This document shows, in pieces, positions 48,387-57,347 of a DNA stretch of 64,000 nucleotides. Under the pieces are notes generated by a model, which was not told where the DNA came from, made no database searches, and saw only the letters and a list, made by a program, of their open reading frames with translations. Every line of letters begins with the position of its first letter. Position 1 is the first letter of the stretch. This DNA comes from Bradyrhizobium ottawaense (GTDB lineage Bacteria > Pseudomonadota > Alphaproteobacteria > Rhizobiales > Xanthobacteraceae). The translations under genes and the position numbers were made by a program. The stretch spans positions 62,001-126,000 of the forward strand of contig NZ_CP029425.2 of NCBI RefSeq assembly GCF_002278135.3, read 5' to 3'.

Positions 48387-48794
48387 GTGGCCAAGTCCGA
48401 ACTCGGAACCAAACGTATTTGCCCAACCACGGGCAAGAAGTTCTATGACCTCAACAAGAATCCGGTGATCTCGCCCTATACCGGTGAAGTCGTGCCGATC
48501 GCCCCGGTCGCGCCCGCGCGCATGCCCCGCGGCGCCGAAGCCCGGCACGCAGCGACGGCCGACGCCACGCCGGAGCCGGCAGAGGTCGAGGAGGTCTCGC
48601 TCGAGGAGGCCGACGCCGAGGAGAACACCGGCAAGGTCAAGGCCGCCGTGCCCGAATCCGAGGACGATATCGAGGTCGATGAGACCCTCGATGACGACGA
48701 TGACGATGATTCGACCTTCATTGCCGACGAAGAAGAGGGCGATGAGGACGTGACCGACATCATTGGTGATGTCGGAGGTGATGAAGAGACTTGA
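48387..48794 (+). CDS. FYDLN-domain acidic protein (TIGR02300 family)
   Basis: 135 residues from the GTG at 48387 (AKSELGTKRICPTTGKKFYDLN is the family N-terminus; an upstream ATG at 48348 would add 13 residues). A short conserved head with the CPTTGKKFYDLNKNPVISPYTG motif, then a very acidic low-complexity tail (DETLDDDDDDDSTF, DEEEGDEDVTD). The function of this alphaproteobacterial family is unknown. Divergent from aroA and followed by a tRNA gene. Confidence 0.88.
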   Translation: MAKSELGTKRICPTTGKKFYDLNKNPVISPYTGEVVPIAPVAPARMPRGAEARHAATADATPEPAEVEEVSLEEADAEENTGKVKAAVPESEDDIEVDETLDDDDDDDSTFIADEEEGDEDVTDIIGDVGGDEET

Positions 48795-48885
48795 GATCAG
48801 CCCTGATCTGTGAAAAAGGGTGCACCGCGCGAGTCACCAGGGCTCGCCGGTACGGGTGATCCAACAGGATCCCCACAAGGACTAA

Positions 48886-48960
<75 letters not shown>

Positions 48961-48961
<1 letters not shown>

Positions 48962-49068
48962 GCCTTCGCTCGCTTCGCGAGCTTCGGCTGGGCAAGCCTA
49001 CGGAAGTCCCTCGTAGCGAAGTGAGCGAAGGCTGTCCCGCCATAGCCCGAAGGGCGACGGCGGACTTG
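48961..49068. repeat. Large palindromic unit abutting the tRNA 3' end
   Basis: 48961-48978 and 49016-49033 are 18-base inverted arms with one mismatch. A second hairpin follows (gtcccgcc...ggcggac, 49034-49068, with inner agcccgaagggc). The unit starts exactly at the last base of tRNA-Ala and lies just upstream of a GIY-YIG gene. Confidence 0.75.
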
Positions 49069-49168
49069 GGCCGGCAATCACTCTGTTTGCTCCCTTGCGA
49101 CTGCAGGCTGAGGTAACACCCTAAACGTGTCTCGAAGCTGCTATCCTACCCTCCGGGGAGGGAGCGCG

Positions 49169-49405
49169 ATGAAATACGTCTATATCCTTGAGAGTCTCGA
49201 TTCCGAGCACTTCTACGTTGGAATTACCGACGACCTGAGGGCTCGTTTGGCAAAGCACAACGCCGGCGAGGTACCGCACACTTCGAAATATGGGCCATGG
49301 CGGATACGGACCTATTTCGCGTTTGACGATGCCGCACGCGCTGTCGCGTTCGAGCGTTACCTGAAATCGGGATCGGGACGCGCTTTTGCCAAGAAGCATT
49401 TCTGA
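49169..49405 (+). CDS. Small GIY-YIG superfamily endonuclease-like protein
   Basis: 78 residues from the ATG at 49169 (after GGGAGGGAGCGCG). It starts KYVYILESLDSEHFYVGITDDLRARLAKHNAG, the GIY-YIG core with VYI and YVG and the conserved Arg; HTSKYGPWRIRTYFAFDD and AFERYLKSGSGRAFAKKHF complete the YhbQ/UvrC-N-like domain. It has no DNA-binding extension. The role is unknown: repair, or mobility with the adjacent palindromic unit. Confidence 0.88.
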   Translation: MKYVYILESLDSEHFYVGITDDLRARLAKHNAGEVPHTSKYGPWRIRTYFAFDDAARAVAFERYLKSGSGRAFAKKHF

Positions 49406-49423
49406 TCGCGCGCGCTACACCCC

Positions 49424-49882
49424 CTACTCCCCGATCACCGCGTTCAGCCGATCCCGCAGCGCGACGATCTCGTCCTTCATCGACACCAGTTCCGACACTG
49501 AGCAGTCCGAGGCCGCCAGGATCGACTGCGGCACGCTGCGGGCCTTTTCCTTCAGTGCATGCCCCTGCGCCGTCAACGCGATCAGGACCTGACGCTCGTC
49601 CTCGCTCGAGCGGGTGCGCCGCACGAGATGGGCGGCCTCGAGCCGCTTGAGCAGCGGCGTCAGCGTGCCCGAATCCAGGAACAGCCGCTCGCCGATGTCC
49701 TTGACCGGCACGTCGTCGCGCTCCCACAGCACCAGCATCACCAGATATTGCGGATAGGTCAGGCCGAGCCGGTCCAGCAGCGGCTTGTAGACGCGGTTGA
49801 AGGCATGCGCGGCCGAGTAGACCGCGAAGCAGATCTGGTTGTCGAGGCGTTGCGGATCGAGGGTCGATAGCTTCCGGGGCAT
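49424..49882 (-). CDS. ohrR: OhrR, organic-peroxide-sensing MarR-family repressor
   Basis: 152 residues from the ATG at 49882 (49909 is an alternative). Redox Cys near the N-terminus in [21 protein letters not shown], the typical OhrR start. The wing helix-turn-helix is [45 protein letters not shown]. Oxidation by organic hydroperoxides releases it from DNA. It is divergent from ohr, the expected target, with operator-like repeats between. Confidence 0.93.
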   Translation of the reverse strand: MPRKLSTLDPQRLDNQICFAVYSAAHAFNRVYKPLLDRLGLTYPQYLVMLVLWERDDVPVKDIGERLFLDSGTLTPLLKRLEAAHLVRRTRSSEDERQVLIALTAQGHALKEKARSVPQSILAASDCSVSELVSMKDEIVALRDRLNAVIGE

Positions 49883-49934
49883 GGAGAATCTCACGGGATT
49901 TCCTCCCATTTTGGGGCCGGCGGGCGGCACATTC

Positions 49935-49990
49935 AATTGCGAACAATTAAATGTGAGCCTCGCTAATTTCAATTGCGCACAATCTAATTG
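49935..49990. promoter_or_regulatory. OhrR operator-like inverted repeats
   Basis: AATTG-cgaa-CAATT (49935-49948) and AATTG-cgca-CAATC (49971-49984), with a further AATTG at 49986-49990, all in the ohrR-ohr gap. The AT-rich CAATT/AATTG core matches the kind of site OhrR binds; assignment is by inference. Confidence 0.65.
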
Positions 49991-50037
49991 TTTGCGATAC
50001 AGAGCGCACCCCAACCGGAAGACCCGAGGAGACGACA

Positions 50038-50463
50038 ATGTCCGTGAACGTCCTCTACAAGACCAGCGCCAAGGCCACCGGCGGCCGTGATGGCCATGCT
50101 GCAACCCTCGACGGCGCGCTCGACGTCAAGCTCACCACGCCGAAGGAGCTCGGGGGCGGCGGCGGCGCCGGCAACAATCCCGAGCAGCTGTTCGCGGCCG
50201 GCTATGCGGCCTGCTTCATCGGCGCGATGAAGTTCGTCTCGTCGCAGGGTGGGCCGAAGGTTCCGGCCGATGCGTCCGTGACCTCGACCGTCGGCATCGG
50301 CCCGCGCTCCGAGGGCGGCTTCGGTCTCGACATCGATCTCGCCGTCTCGCTGCCGGGCCTCGCCCGCGCGGAAGCCGAGGCGCTGGTCGAGAAGGCGCAC
50401 CAGGTGTGCCCGTACTCCAATGCCACGCGCGGCAATGTCGACGTTCGCCTGACGGTCGTCTGA
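50038..50463 (+). CDS. ohr: Organic hydroperoxide resistance protein Ohr
   Basis: 141 residues, the usual Ohr length, starting at the ATG after GAGGAGAC. The two catalytic cysteines are in [15 protein letters not shown] and [16 protein letters not shown]. Reduces lipid and organic hydroperoxides with lipoylated partners. [14 protein letters not shown] distinguishes it from OsmC. Divergent from ohrR. Confidence 0.96.
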   Translation: MSVNVLYKTSAKATGGRDGHAATLDGALDVKLTTPKELGGGGGAGNNPEQLFAAGYAACFIGAMKFVSSQGGPKVPADASVTSTVGIGPRSEGGFGLDIDLAVSLPGLARAEAEALVEKAHQVCPYSNATRGNVDVRLTVV

Positions 50464-50651
50464 TCGAAAGTGCGGATTGGCTGGCCCGGGATCCCCCTCG
50501 GACCGGCCGCTTCCGCTGATCTGCCAATCCTGATTAGCCATGCCGCGGCATGCAGCCGGCAGTGCATACGCCCCTACGCAACAGGCCATTGCTGGCTTGT
50601 GCGAACCTCGCTAGGCCTGTGGCCAAATATCGACACAGGGGAAGCGAAGGC

Positions 50652-51892
50652 ATGAGTTCTGAAGCCGCCAGTTCTGAAGCCGCATTGGGCGCAATGAGCG
50701 GATTGCGCGTCATCGATCTCACGCGCGTGCTCGGCGGTCCCTACTGCACCCAGATCCTCGCCGACCACGGCGCCGACGTGATCAAGGTCGAGCCGCCCGC
50801 GGGCGACGAGGTGCGCGAATGGGGCCCTCCCTTCCACGAGGAGGACGCGGCCTATTTCGTCGGAATCAACCGCAACAAGCGCTCGATCGGCCTCGACCTC
50901 GCCTCCGAGGGCGGCCGCATCGTGCTGCTCAAGATGCTGGAGACCGCCGACGTCCTGATCGAGAATTTCAAGCCGGGCACGCTGGAGAAATGGGGCATCG
51001 GCAACGACGTGCTCAGCAAGAAATTCCCGCGCCTCGTGCATTGCCGGATCTGCGGCTTCGGCGCCGACGGCCCGCGCGGCGGCAATCCCGGCTATGACGC
51101 CATCATCCCGGCTATGACGCCATCATCCAGGCCATGACCGGCATGATCGCCGCGACCGGCTCGCCCGAGAGCGGACCGATGCGGATCGGCGTGCCCTTGG
51201 TCGACATCACCACCGGACTTTATGCGGCGATCGGCATCCTGATGGCGCTGTCGGAGCGGCAGCGTTCCGGCAAGGGCCAATTCCTGGAGACGACGCTGTA
51301 CGAGACCGGCCTTGCCATCATGCATCCGCACACCGCGAATTATTTCATGCATGGCAAGCCGCCGAGCCTCACCGGCAACGAGCATCCCAACCTCGTGCCT
51401 TACGCGATCTTCCCGACCAAGACCGACGACATCTTCATCGGTGTCGGCAATGACGGCACCTTCCGCAAGCTCGCCAAGGAGATCGGCAAGCCCGAGCTCG
51501 GCACCGATCCGCGCTTTGCCCGCAACAAGGACCGCATCGCCAATCGCGAGGCGCTGCGCGCCGAGCTTGCTGCCGTGTTCAGCCAGCACGAGGCCGAGCC
51601 GCTGTGCAATCGCCTGCTCGCCGCGGGCCTGCCCGCCGGGCCCGTGCAGAAGATCGACCAGGCGTTGACCAACCCGCACACGATCGCGCGCGGCGATATT
51701 ATCGAGAAGGACTGGTACAAGGGCGTCGCCTCGCCGATCCGGCTCGACCGCAGCAAGCCGAGCCTGCGCCGGCTGCCGCCGAAATTCAGCCAGCACTCCC
51801 AGGAGGTGCTGGGCGAGTTTGGCTACTCCAAGGCCGAGATCGACGCGATGGTCGAGAAGGGCACCGTCTGCGGCCCCGAGCGCAAGCGGTAG
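50652..51892 (+). pseudogene. CaiB/BaiF family III CoA-transferase, broken by a 20-bp tandem duplication
   Basis: A family III (formyl-CoA-transferase fold) CoA-transferase. The first frame starts at 50652 and reads MSGLRVIDLTRVLGGPYCTQ, GADVIKVEPP, NRNKRSIGLDL and ADVLIENFKPGTLEKWG, then ends at 51137 with a foreign tail. The second frame, to 51892, resumes with TGMIAATGSPESGP and runs to the normal C-terminus. The cause is an exact 20-base repeat at 51087-51106 and 51107-51126; deleting one copy restores NPGYDAIIQAMTGM in one frame of about 406 residues. Confidence 0.85.
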
Positions 51893-52039
51893 AGGCCACC
51901 ACCTCCGTCCGACGAATGATGCCGCAGTGCGGCGCGGGCACGATAGTGCACCGCGAACCAATGCGGCTGCCGCTCCGTCTTCGCCTATTTGCCGTCTTCC
52001 CTTTTCCAGCGCTTGCCGCTTTCGTTTCGGCCGCTTACA

Positions 52040-52057
52040 CAGTCATGTGAACGTCAT
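52040..52057 (+). promoter_or_regulatory. Pho-box-like site upstream of ugpB
   Basis: CAGTCAT-gtga-ACGTCAT matches the 7-4-7 layout of a PhoB site (two CTGTCAT-like heptamers spaced by four bases), 53 bases before the ugpB ATG. Confidence 0.65.
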
Positions 52058-52109
52058 ATGGCGCTGCTAGCGCAAGCGCTTCTTTTGACGGCCAAGGGAG
52101 GTTTACTTG

Positions 52110-53426
52110 ATGGCTCTTCGACACTTTGGGGTGGCTGCCGCATTTGCACTCACGGTTGGCATGACGGCGTCGCCGGCGCTGGCCGTGACGGAAATCCAGT
52201 GGTGGCACGCGATGACCGGCGCCAACAACGACGTCATCGTCAAGCTCGCCAACGACTTCAACACGTCGCAGAGCGACTTCAAGGTCGTTCCGACCTACAA
52301 GGGCAATTACGCCGACACCATGAACGCGGGCATCGCGGCGTTTCGTGCCGGCAACGCGCCGCACATCATGCAGGTGTTCGAGGTCGGCACCGCCACCATG
52401 ATGGCTGCGACCGGCGCGGTGAAGCCCGTCTACAAGCTGATGGCCGAGGCCGGCGAGAAGTTCGATCCCAAGATCTACCTGCCCGCCATCACCGGCTACT
52501 ACTCGACCTCGAAGGGCGAGATGCTGTCGTTCCCCTTCAACTCGTCGTCCACCGTGATGTGGGTCAATCTCGACGAGCTGAAGAAGGCCAATGTCGCGAT
52601 CCCGAAGACCTGGCCCGAGACGTTCGAGGCCGCCAAGAAGCTGAAGGCTGCCGGTCATGACACCTGCGGCTTCTCCGGCTCCTGGGTCACCTGGGTCAAT
52701 CTCGAGCAGCTCTCCGCCTGGCACAACGTCCCGCTCGCCAGCAAGGCCAACGGCCTCGACGGCTTCGACACCAAGCTCGAGTTCAACGGGCCGCTCCAGG
52801 TCAAGCATCTCGAAAACCTGGTCGAGCTCCAGAAGACCAAGGTCTACGACTATGCCGGCCGTACCAACACCGGCGAAGGCCGCTTCACCTCGGGCGAATG
52901 CCCGATCTACCTGACCTCGTCGGCCTTCTTCGGCAACGTCAAGGCCCAGGCCAAGTTCAACTTCACCGCGGTGCCGATGCCGTATTATCCGGAGGCAAAG
53001 GGCGCGCCGCAGAACTCGATCATCGGCGGCGCTTCGCTCTGGGTCATGGGCGGCAAGCCGGCCGACGAATACAAGGGCGTCGCAAAATTCCTGACCTTCC
53101 TCTCCGACACCGATCGCCAGGTCTACATCCACAAGGCCTCGGGCTATCTGCCGATCACCAAGGCGGCCTATGAGAAAGCCAAGGCCGAGGGCTTCTACAA
53201 GGACCAGCCCTATCTCGAGACCCCGCTGCTGGAGCTGACCAACAAGGAGCCGACCGAGAACTCGCGCGGTCTGCGCCTCGGCAACATGGTTCAGCTGCGT
53301 GACGTCTGGTCGGAAGAGATCGAGCAGGCGCTGGCCGGCAAGAAGACCGCCAAGCAGGCGCTGGATGCCGCCGTCGAGCGCGGCAACACGATGCTGCGGC
53401 AGTTCGAAAAGACCGCCGTCAAGTGA
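52110..53426 (+). CDS. ugpB: sn-glycerol-3-phosphate ABC transporter, substrate-binding protein
   Basis: 438 residues from the ATG at 52110, with GGGAGG 9 bases upstream. Signal peptide ALRHFGVAAAFALTVGMTASPALA. The mature start VTEIQWWHAMTGANND, then PTYKGNYADTMNAGIAAFRAGNAPHIMQVFEVGTATMM, and GYYSTSKGEMLSFPFNSSS are diagnostic of UgpB. It binds glycerol-3-phosphate or its diesters in the periplasm. First of ugpBAEC. Confidence 0.95.
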   Translation: MALRHFGVAAAFALTVGMTASPALAVTEIQWWHAMTGANNDVIVKLANDFNTSQSDFKVVPTYKGNYADTMNAGIAAFRAGNAPHIMQVFEVGTATMMAATGAVKPVYKLMAEAGEKFDPKIYLPAITGYYSTSKGEMLSFPFNSSSTVMWVNLDELKKANVAIPKTWPETFEAAKKLKAAGHDTCGFSGSWVTWVNLEQLSAWHNVPLASKANGLDGFDTKLEFNGPLQVKHLENLVELQKTKVYDYAGRTNTGEGRFTSGECPIYLTSSAFFGNVKAQAKFNFTAVPMPYYPEAKGAPQNSIIGGASLWVMGGKPADEYKGVAKFLTFLSDTDRQVYIHKASGYLPITKAAYEKAKAEGFYKDQPYLETPLLELTNKEPTENSRGLRLGNMVQLRDVWSEEIEQALAGKKTAKQALDAAVERGNTMLRQFEKTAVK

Positions 53427-53434
53427 GGCGATGA

Positions 53435-53465
53435 GCGGCAGGCCGGTCCCCCGGCCTGCCGCTTT
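53435..53465 (+). terminator. Intercistronic hairpin between ugpB and ugpA
   Basis: gcggcaggccgg-tccc-ccggcctgccgc, a perfect 12-bp stem followed by TTT, 8 bases past the ugpB stop. Such hairpins after binding-protein genes limit read-through or protect upstream mRNA, giving more UgpB than permease. Confidence 0.75.
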
Positions 53466-53476
53466 CGGCGGACACC

Positions 53477-54358
53477 ATGCAGAAGCAAGCCATTTTCCAA
53501 TCCAGGCTATTGCCTTACGCGCTGGTTGCCCCGCAGCTCGCGATCGTCCTGCTATTCTTCTACTGGCCGGCCCTGCAGGCGGTGATCCAGTCGTTCCTGC
53601 TCCAGGACGCCTTCGGTCTGTCGACGAGCTTCGTCTGGTTCGAGAACTATCTCGACCTGTTCAGGGAGCCCGCCTATTTCGAGGCGATCCTCCGCACCTT
53701 CTTCTTCTCTTTCGCCATCGCGGTCTCGTCGTTGTCCTTTGCGCTGCTGCTCGCCGTCATGGCGGACAAGCCCCTGCGCGGCTCGATGCTGTACCGCACC
53801 CTCTTGATCTGGCCCTATGCGGTGGCGCCGCCGGTCGTCGGCGTGCTCTGGATCTTCATGCTGCATCCCTCGCTGGGCATCATCGCGCGCTATTTGCGCG
53901 CGATCGGGGTCGACTGGAATCCGCTGCTCGACGGTGACCAGGCGGCAACCCTGATCATCCTCGCCGCCGCCTGGAAGCAGATCTCCTATAATTTCCTGTT
54001 CTTCCTCGCCGGTCTGCAGAGCATCCCGCGAAGCGTGCTCGAAGCCGCCGCGATCGACGGTGCCCGTCCGATGCGCCGGTTCTGGACCGTGACCTTCCCG
54101 CTGCTGTCGCCGACCATCTTCTTCCTGCTGGTCGTCAACATCGTCTACGCCTTCTTCGACACGTTCGGCATCATCGACACCATGACCCGCGGCGGTCCCG
54201 GCAAGTCGACCGAGACGCTGGTCTACAAGGTCTATTCCGACGGCCTGCTCGGCGGCAATCTCGGCAGCTCCGCCGCGCAATCGGTGATCCTGATGGTGAT
54301 GGTCATCGTGCTGACGGGAATCCAGTTCCGCTTCGTCGAACGCAAGGTGACCTACTGA
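53477..54358 (+). CDS. ugpA: sn-glycerol-3-phosphate ABC transporter permease UgpA
   Basis: 293 residues with six predicted membrane helices (e.g. LLPYALVAPQLAIVLLFFYWPAL, FALLLAVMADKPLRG, FFLLVVNIVYAFFDTFGI). The cytoplasmic EAA loop, contacting UgpC, is LEAAAIDGARPMRRFWTVTFPLLSP. YGxG-like TRGGPGKSTETLVYKVY near the end is typical. Its stop overlaps the ugpE start by one base. Confidence 0.95.
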   Translation: MQKQAIFQSRLLPYALVAPQLAIVLLFFYWPALQAVIQSFLLQDAFGLSTSFVWFENYLDLFREPAYFEAILRTFFFSFAIAVSSLSFALLLAVMADKPLRGSMLYRTLLIWPYAVAPPVVGVLWIFMLHPSLGIIARYLRAIGVDWNPLLDGDQAATLIILAAAWKQISYNFLFFLAGLQSIPRSVLEAAAIDGARPMRRFWTVTFPLLSPTIFFLLVVNIVYAFFDTFGIIDTMTRGGPGKSTETLVYKVYSDGLLGGNLGSSAAQSVILMVMVIVLTGIQFRFVERKVTY

Positions 54359-55206
54359 TGGTCGAGGAAGAGGGCTTTCGGCGCTACGTCGCGCACATCA
54401 TTCTCTGGATCGGAATCGCGATCGTCGCCTTCCCGGTCTACATCGCGTTCGTCGCCTCGACCCAGGACAATGCGCTGATCGCGAACGGGCAGATGTCGCT
54501 GCTGCCGGGCGGTCATTTCTTCGAGACCTATTATCAAACCATCTTCGTCGGCACGAGCGGCTCGACCCGCGAGCCTGTCGGCAACATGATGCTGAACTCG
54601 CTGGTGATGGCGCTGCTGATCGCGGTCGGCAAGATTGCGATCTCGATCATCTCGGCCTATGCGATCGCGTATTTCCGCTTTCCGTTCCGGATGCCGATCT
54701 TCTGGATCATCTTCATCACCCTGATGCTGCCGGTCGAGGTCCGCATCTATCCGACCTACAAGATCGTCGCCGATCTGCACATGCTCGACAGCTATGCGGG
54801 CCTCGCGCTGCCGCTGATCGCCTCGGCCACCGCAACGCTGCTGTTCCGACAGTTCTTCATGACGGTGCCGGACGAATTGCTCGAGGCCTCGCGCATCGAC
54901 GGCGCGGGCCCCTTGCGCTTCTTCTGGGACACGCTGCTGCCGCTGTCGCGCACCAACATGGCGGCGCTGTTCGTGATCCTGTTCATCCTCGGCTGGAATC
55001 AATATCTCTGGCCGCTGCTCATCACCACCCGCGACGACATGCAGACCATCCAGGTCGGCATCCGCAAGATGATCACCACCACCGACGCGCTGACCGAATG
55101 GCCGATCGTGATGGCGACCGCCATGCTGGCCATGCTGCCGCCGGTGTTCGTCGTCGTCGTCATGCAGAAACTGTTCGTGCGCGGCCTCGTCGAGACGGAA
55201 AAGTAA
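54358..55206 (+). CDS. ugpE: sn-glycerol-3-phosphate ABC transporter permease UgpE
   Basis: 282 residues. Six membrane helices starting IILWIGIAIVAFPVYIAFVAS; the EAA loop is LEASRIDGAGPLRFFWDTLLPLSR. The C-terminus FVRGLVETEK and the WNQYLWPLLITTRDDMQTIQVGI segment are typical of UgpE. Forms the membrane channel with UgpA. Confidence 0.95.
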   Translation: MVEEEGFRRYVAHIILWIGIAIVAFPVYIAFVASTQDNALIANGQMSLLPGGHFFETYYQTIFVGTSGSTREPVGNMMLNSLVMALLIAVGKIAISIISAYAIAYFRFPFRMPIFWIIFITLMLPVEVRIYPTYKIVADLHMLDSYAGLALPLIASATATLLFRQFFMTVPDELLEASRIDGAGPLRFFWDTLLPLSRTNMAALFVILFILGWNQYLWPLLITTRDDMQTIQVGIRKMITTTDALTEWPIVMATAMLAMLPPVFVVVVMQKLFVRGLVETEK

Positions 55207-55219
55207 GAAGTGAGTTTTC

Positions 55220-56308
55220 ATGGCTAACGTCACCCTGCGCAACGTCCGCAAGACCTATCTCGGCGGCTTCGAGGCCATCAAGGGCGTCAACGTCGATGTC
55301 GGCGACGGACAGTTCTGCGTGCTGGTCGGCCCCTCCGGCTGCGGCAAGTCGACATTGCTGCGCATGGTCGCGGGCCTCGAGACCGTCACCGGCGGCGAGA
55401 TCGATATCGGCGGACGTGTGGTCAACCAGGTCGAGCCCGCCGATCGCGACATCGCGATGGTGTTCCAGAACTACGCGCTCTATCCGCATATGAGCGTCTA
55501 CAACAACATGGCCTACGGCCTGCGCAACCGTGGCATGAAGGAAGCCGAGATCAAGTCCCGCGTCGACGAAGCCGCACGCGTGCTCGAGCTCACGCCGATG
55601 CTGGAGCGCAAGCCGCGTCAGCTCTCCGGCGGCCAGCGTCAGCGCGTCGCCATGGGCCGCGCCATCGTGCGCCAGCCGAAGGTGTTTCTGTTCGACGAGC
55701 CGCTGTCGAACCTCGATGCGAAACTCCGCATCGCGATGCGCGTCGAGATCCGCAAATTGCAGCGCCGGCTCAACACGACGTCGATCTACGTCACCCACGA
55801 CCAGCTCGAAGCCATGACGCTCGCCGACGTCCTTGTGGTGATGAACGGCGGCCAGGTCGAGCAGGTCGGAAATCCGCTTGCGATCTACGAGAAGCCGGCA
55901 ACCACCTTCGTCGCCTCCTTCATCGGCGCGCCGCCGATGAATTTGATGTCGACGCGCCCGGAGGAGATCAGGTCGCAGCTTGCGGGCAGCGCGGCGGCCG
56001 ACGCCGGCATTCTCGGCATCCGCCCGGAAGACTTCGTCATCACCGACCAGACCCCGGGCGGCGGTGTCGCTTTGCCGCTGACGGTGGAGGCGATCGAGCG
56101 CGTCGGCGCCGAAACCTTCGTCTACGGCTCGCGCGAGCAGGAAGAGCAGCGTGTCGCCGCCACGCCGGGCGAGTTGCCGCCCGGCGAGATCATCGTCCGC
56201 ATTCCCGGAACCGAGGCTCCCGCCATCGGCGCGAAAATCCGCGTCGCGGCGCTGCGGGCGAAGCTGCATTTGTTCAGCGGCGACGGGCGGACGCGGCTGG
56301 AGGCCTGA
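55220..56308 (+). CDS. ugpC: sn-glycerol-3-phosphate ABC transporter ATP-binding protein UgpC
   Basis: 362 residues. Walker [20 protein letters not shown]-loop [19 protein letters not shown], signature [36 protein letters not shown] and H-loop [11 protein letters not shown]-terminal TOBE-type regulatory domain ([24 protein letters not shown]). Energises uptake by UgpAE. Starts 13 bases after ugpE. Confidence 0.96.
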   Translation: MANVTLRNVRKTYLGGFEAIKGVNVDVGDGQFCVLVGPSGCGKSTLLRMVAGLETVTGGEIDIGGRVVNQVEPADRDIAMVFQNYALYPHMSVYNNMAYGLRNRGMKEAEIKSRVDEAARVLELTPMLERKPRQLSGGQRQRVAMGRAIVRQPKVFLFDEPLSNLDAKLRIAMRVEIRKLQRRLNTTSIYVTHDQLEAMTLADVLVVMNGGQVEQVGNPLAIYEKPATTFVASFIGAPPMNLMSTRPEEIRSQLAGSAAADAGILGIRPEDFVITDQTPGGGVALPLTVEAIERVGAETFVYGSREQEEQRVAATPGELPPGEIIVRIPGTEAPAIGAKIRVAALRAKLHLFSGDGRTRLEA

Positions 56309-56348
56309 TCGGTTCCGAAAGGCCGGACAACACAAAACGCGAAAACAA

Positions 56349-56380
56349 CCCCATGCACAGTACAAGGGGGTCTGTTTTTG
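56349..56380 (+). terminator. Weak terminator-like hairpin after ugpC
   Basis: CCCC (56349-56352) pairs with GGGG within 56366-56370, followed by TCTGTTTTTG. About 40 bases past the ugpC stop. The short stem and long loop make it a weak candidate. Confidence 0.4.
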
Positions 56381-56406
56381 TTGAGATAAATGGCCCGCCT
56401 GATGTC

Positions 56407-56442
56407 GTCATGCGCGGGCCTGTCCCGGGCATGACGACAGGA
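56407..56442. repeat. Short palindromic repeat, diverged family E
   Basis: gtcatgcgcgggcctgtccc followed by gggcatgac: inverted ends GTCATGC / GCATGAC. Resembles the elements at 6008 and 15953 in reverse orientation. It lies in the ugpC-hsp20 gap. Confidence 0.5.
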
Positions 56443-56523
56443 AATGGCCAATCCACAGCTTCCCGGCTACCTGCTTGAACCAACACGGGAACATGCCCAT
56501 ATTGCTGATCAAGGGGCGCCTCT

Positions 56524-56564
56524 CAGGGCCCTGATGCACCAAAGTCGCTTCTGCGAGGACTTTG
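56524..56564 (+). promoter_or_regulatory. ROSE-like RNA thermometer in the hsp20 leader
   Basis: caaagtc (56540-56546) pairs perfectly with gactttg (56558-56564), enclosing UCGCU and GCGAGGA, so the GAGG ribosome site is buried 11 bases before the start. UCGCU fits the U-Y-G-C-U motif of ROSE elements known from Bradyrhizobium small heat-shock genes. A further palindrome cagggccctg is at 56524-56533. Confidence 0.65.
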
Positions 56565-56570
56565 TAAACT

Positions 56571-56996
56571 ATGTCTCGTGTTCCCACGTTATCCAGTCCG
56601 TTCCTGCTGGGCTTCGACGAGATTGAGCGCGTGCTCGATCGCGTCGTCAAAGGCGCCGACGGCTATCCTCCCTACAATATCGAGAGGTGTGGCGGCGCGG
56701 ACGGCCAGCCCGAGCGCTTACGTATCACGCTGGCGGTCGCCGGATTTACGCGCGACCAACTCGATGTAACCATTGAGGAAAACCAGCTCGTGATCCGCGG
56801 GCGGCAGCAGGACGACAAGACCCGGCAATACATCCATCGCGGCATCGCCGCGCGCCACTTCCAGCGCACCTTCGTGCTGGCGGAGGGGATGCTGGTGCTG
56901 GGTGCGGATCTGAAGAACGGGTTGTTGTCGATCGATCTGGCCCGGCCTGAACCGGAGAGGATCGTTAAGACAATCGCTATCAATGAGCACGAATAA
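56571..56996 (+). CDS. Small heat-shock protein, Hsp20 (alpha-crystallin) family
   Basis: 141 residues. Alpha-crystallin domain from about residue 35: PPYNIERCGGADGQPERLRITLAVAGF, VTIEENQLVIRGRQ, then a GIAARHFQRTFVLAEGM segment and DLKNGLLSIDLARPEPE with the G-x-L motif. Length and sequence fit the class A (IbpA-like) sHSPs of Bradyrhizobium. It holds unfolding proteins. Expression is probably heat-controlled by the leader hairpin. A DUF1150 gene follows at 50 bases. Confidence 0.94.
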   Translation: MSRVPTLSSPFLLGFDEIERVLDRVVKGADGYPPYNIERCGGADGQPERLRITLAVAGFTRDQLDVTIEENQLVIRGRQQDDKTRQYIHRGIAARHFQRTFVLAEGMLVLGADLKNGLLSIDLARPEPERIVKTIAINEHE

Positions 56997-57046
56997 TGGA
57001 ACGAGTAGCGGACTCGACCGCTTAGTGTTCCAGAGGAGTCGAGACC

Positions 57047-57319
57047 ATGAGTGAAGGTCACGTTGCGTTCGAATACGAAGCCAAGAATGTCTCGCCCGAG
57101 ACGCTGGCAACCCTTGGCGAAGGCCATATCGCCTATGTGAAGCAGATCCGCTCCGAGGATGTGCCGGGCCTGTTTCCCGAGGCGCCGAAAATCGCGCCGG
57201 GCCTCAAGCTCTTTGCGCTCCACGCCGCCGACGGCACGCCGATCATGCTGACCGACAGCCGGGAAGCTGCGATCGCCAATGCCTGGAGCAACGAGCTGCA
57301 AGCCGTCAGCGTGCACTGA
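57047..57319 (+). CDS. DUF1150 family protein
   Basis: 90 residues, soluble, starting after GAGGAG. VSPETLATLGEGHIAYVKQIRSEDV, GLKLFALHAADGTPIMLTDSREAAIANAWSNEL is the DUF1150 pattern. Function unknown. It commonly sits beside hsp20 genes in rhizobia, so a stress-related role is inferred from context only. A strong terminator follows. Confidence 0.9.
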   Translation: MSEGHVAFEYEAKNVSPETLATLGEGHIAYVKQIRSEDVPGLFPEAPKIAPGLKLFALHAADGTPIMLTDSREAAIANAWSNELQAVSVH

Positions 57320-57347
57320 GCGCACGTCGCACGAATAGAGTTTCCAG

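Noticed and set aside
51092..51961. A minus-strand frame of 289 residues opposite the CoA-transferase
   Set aside because: Antisense shadow; CoA-transferase motifs on the plus strand explain the conservation.
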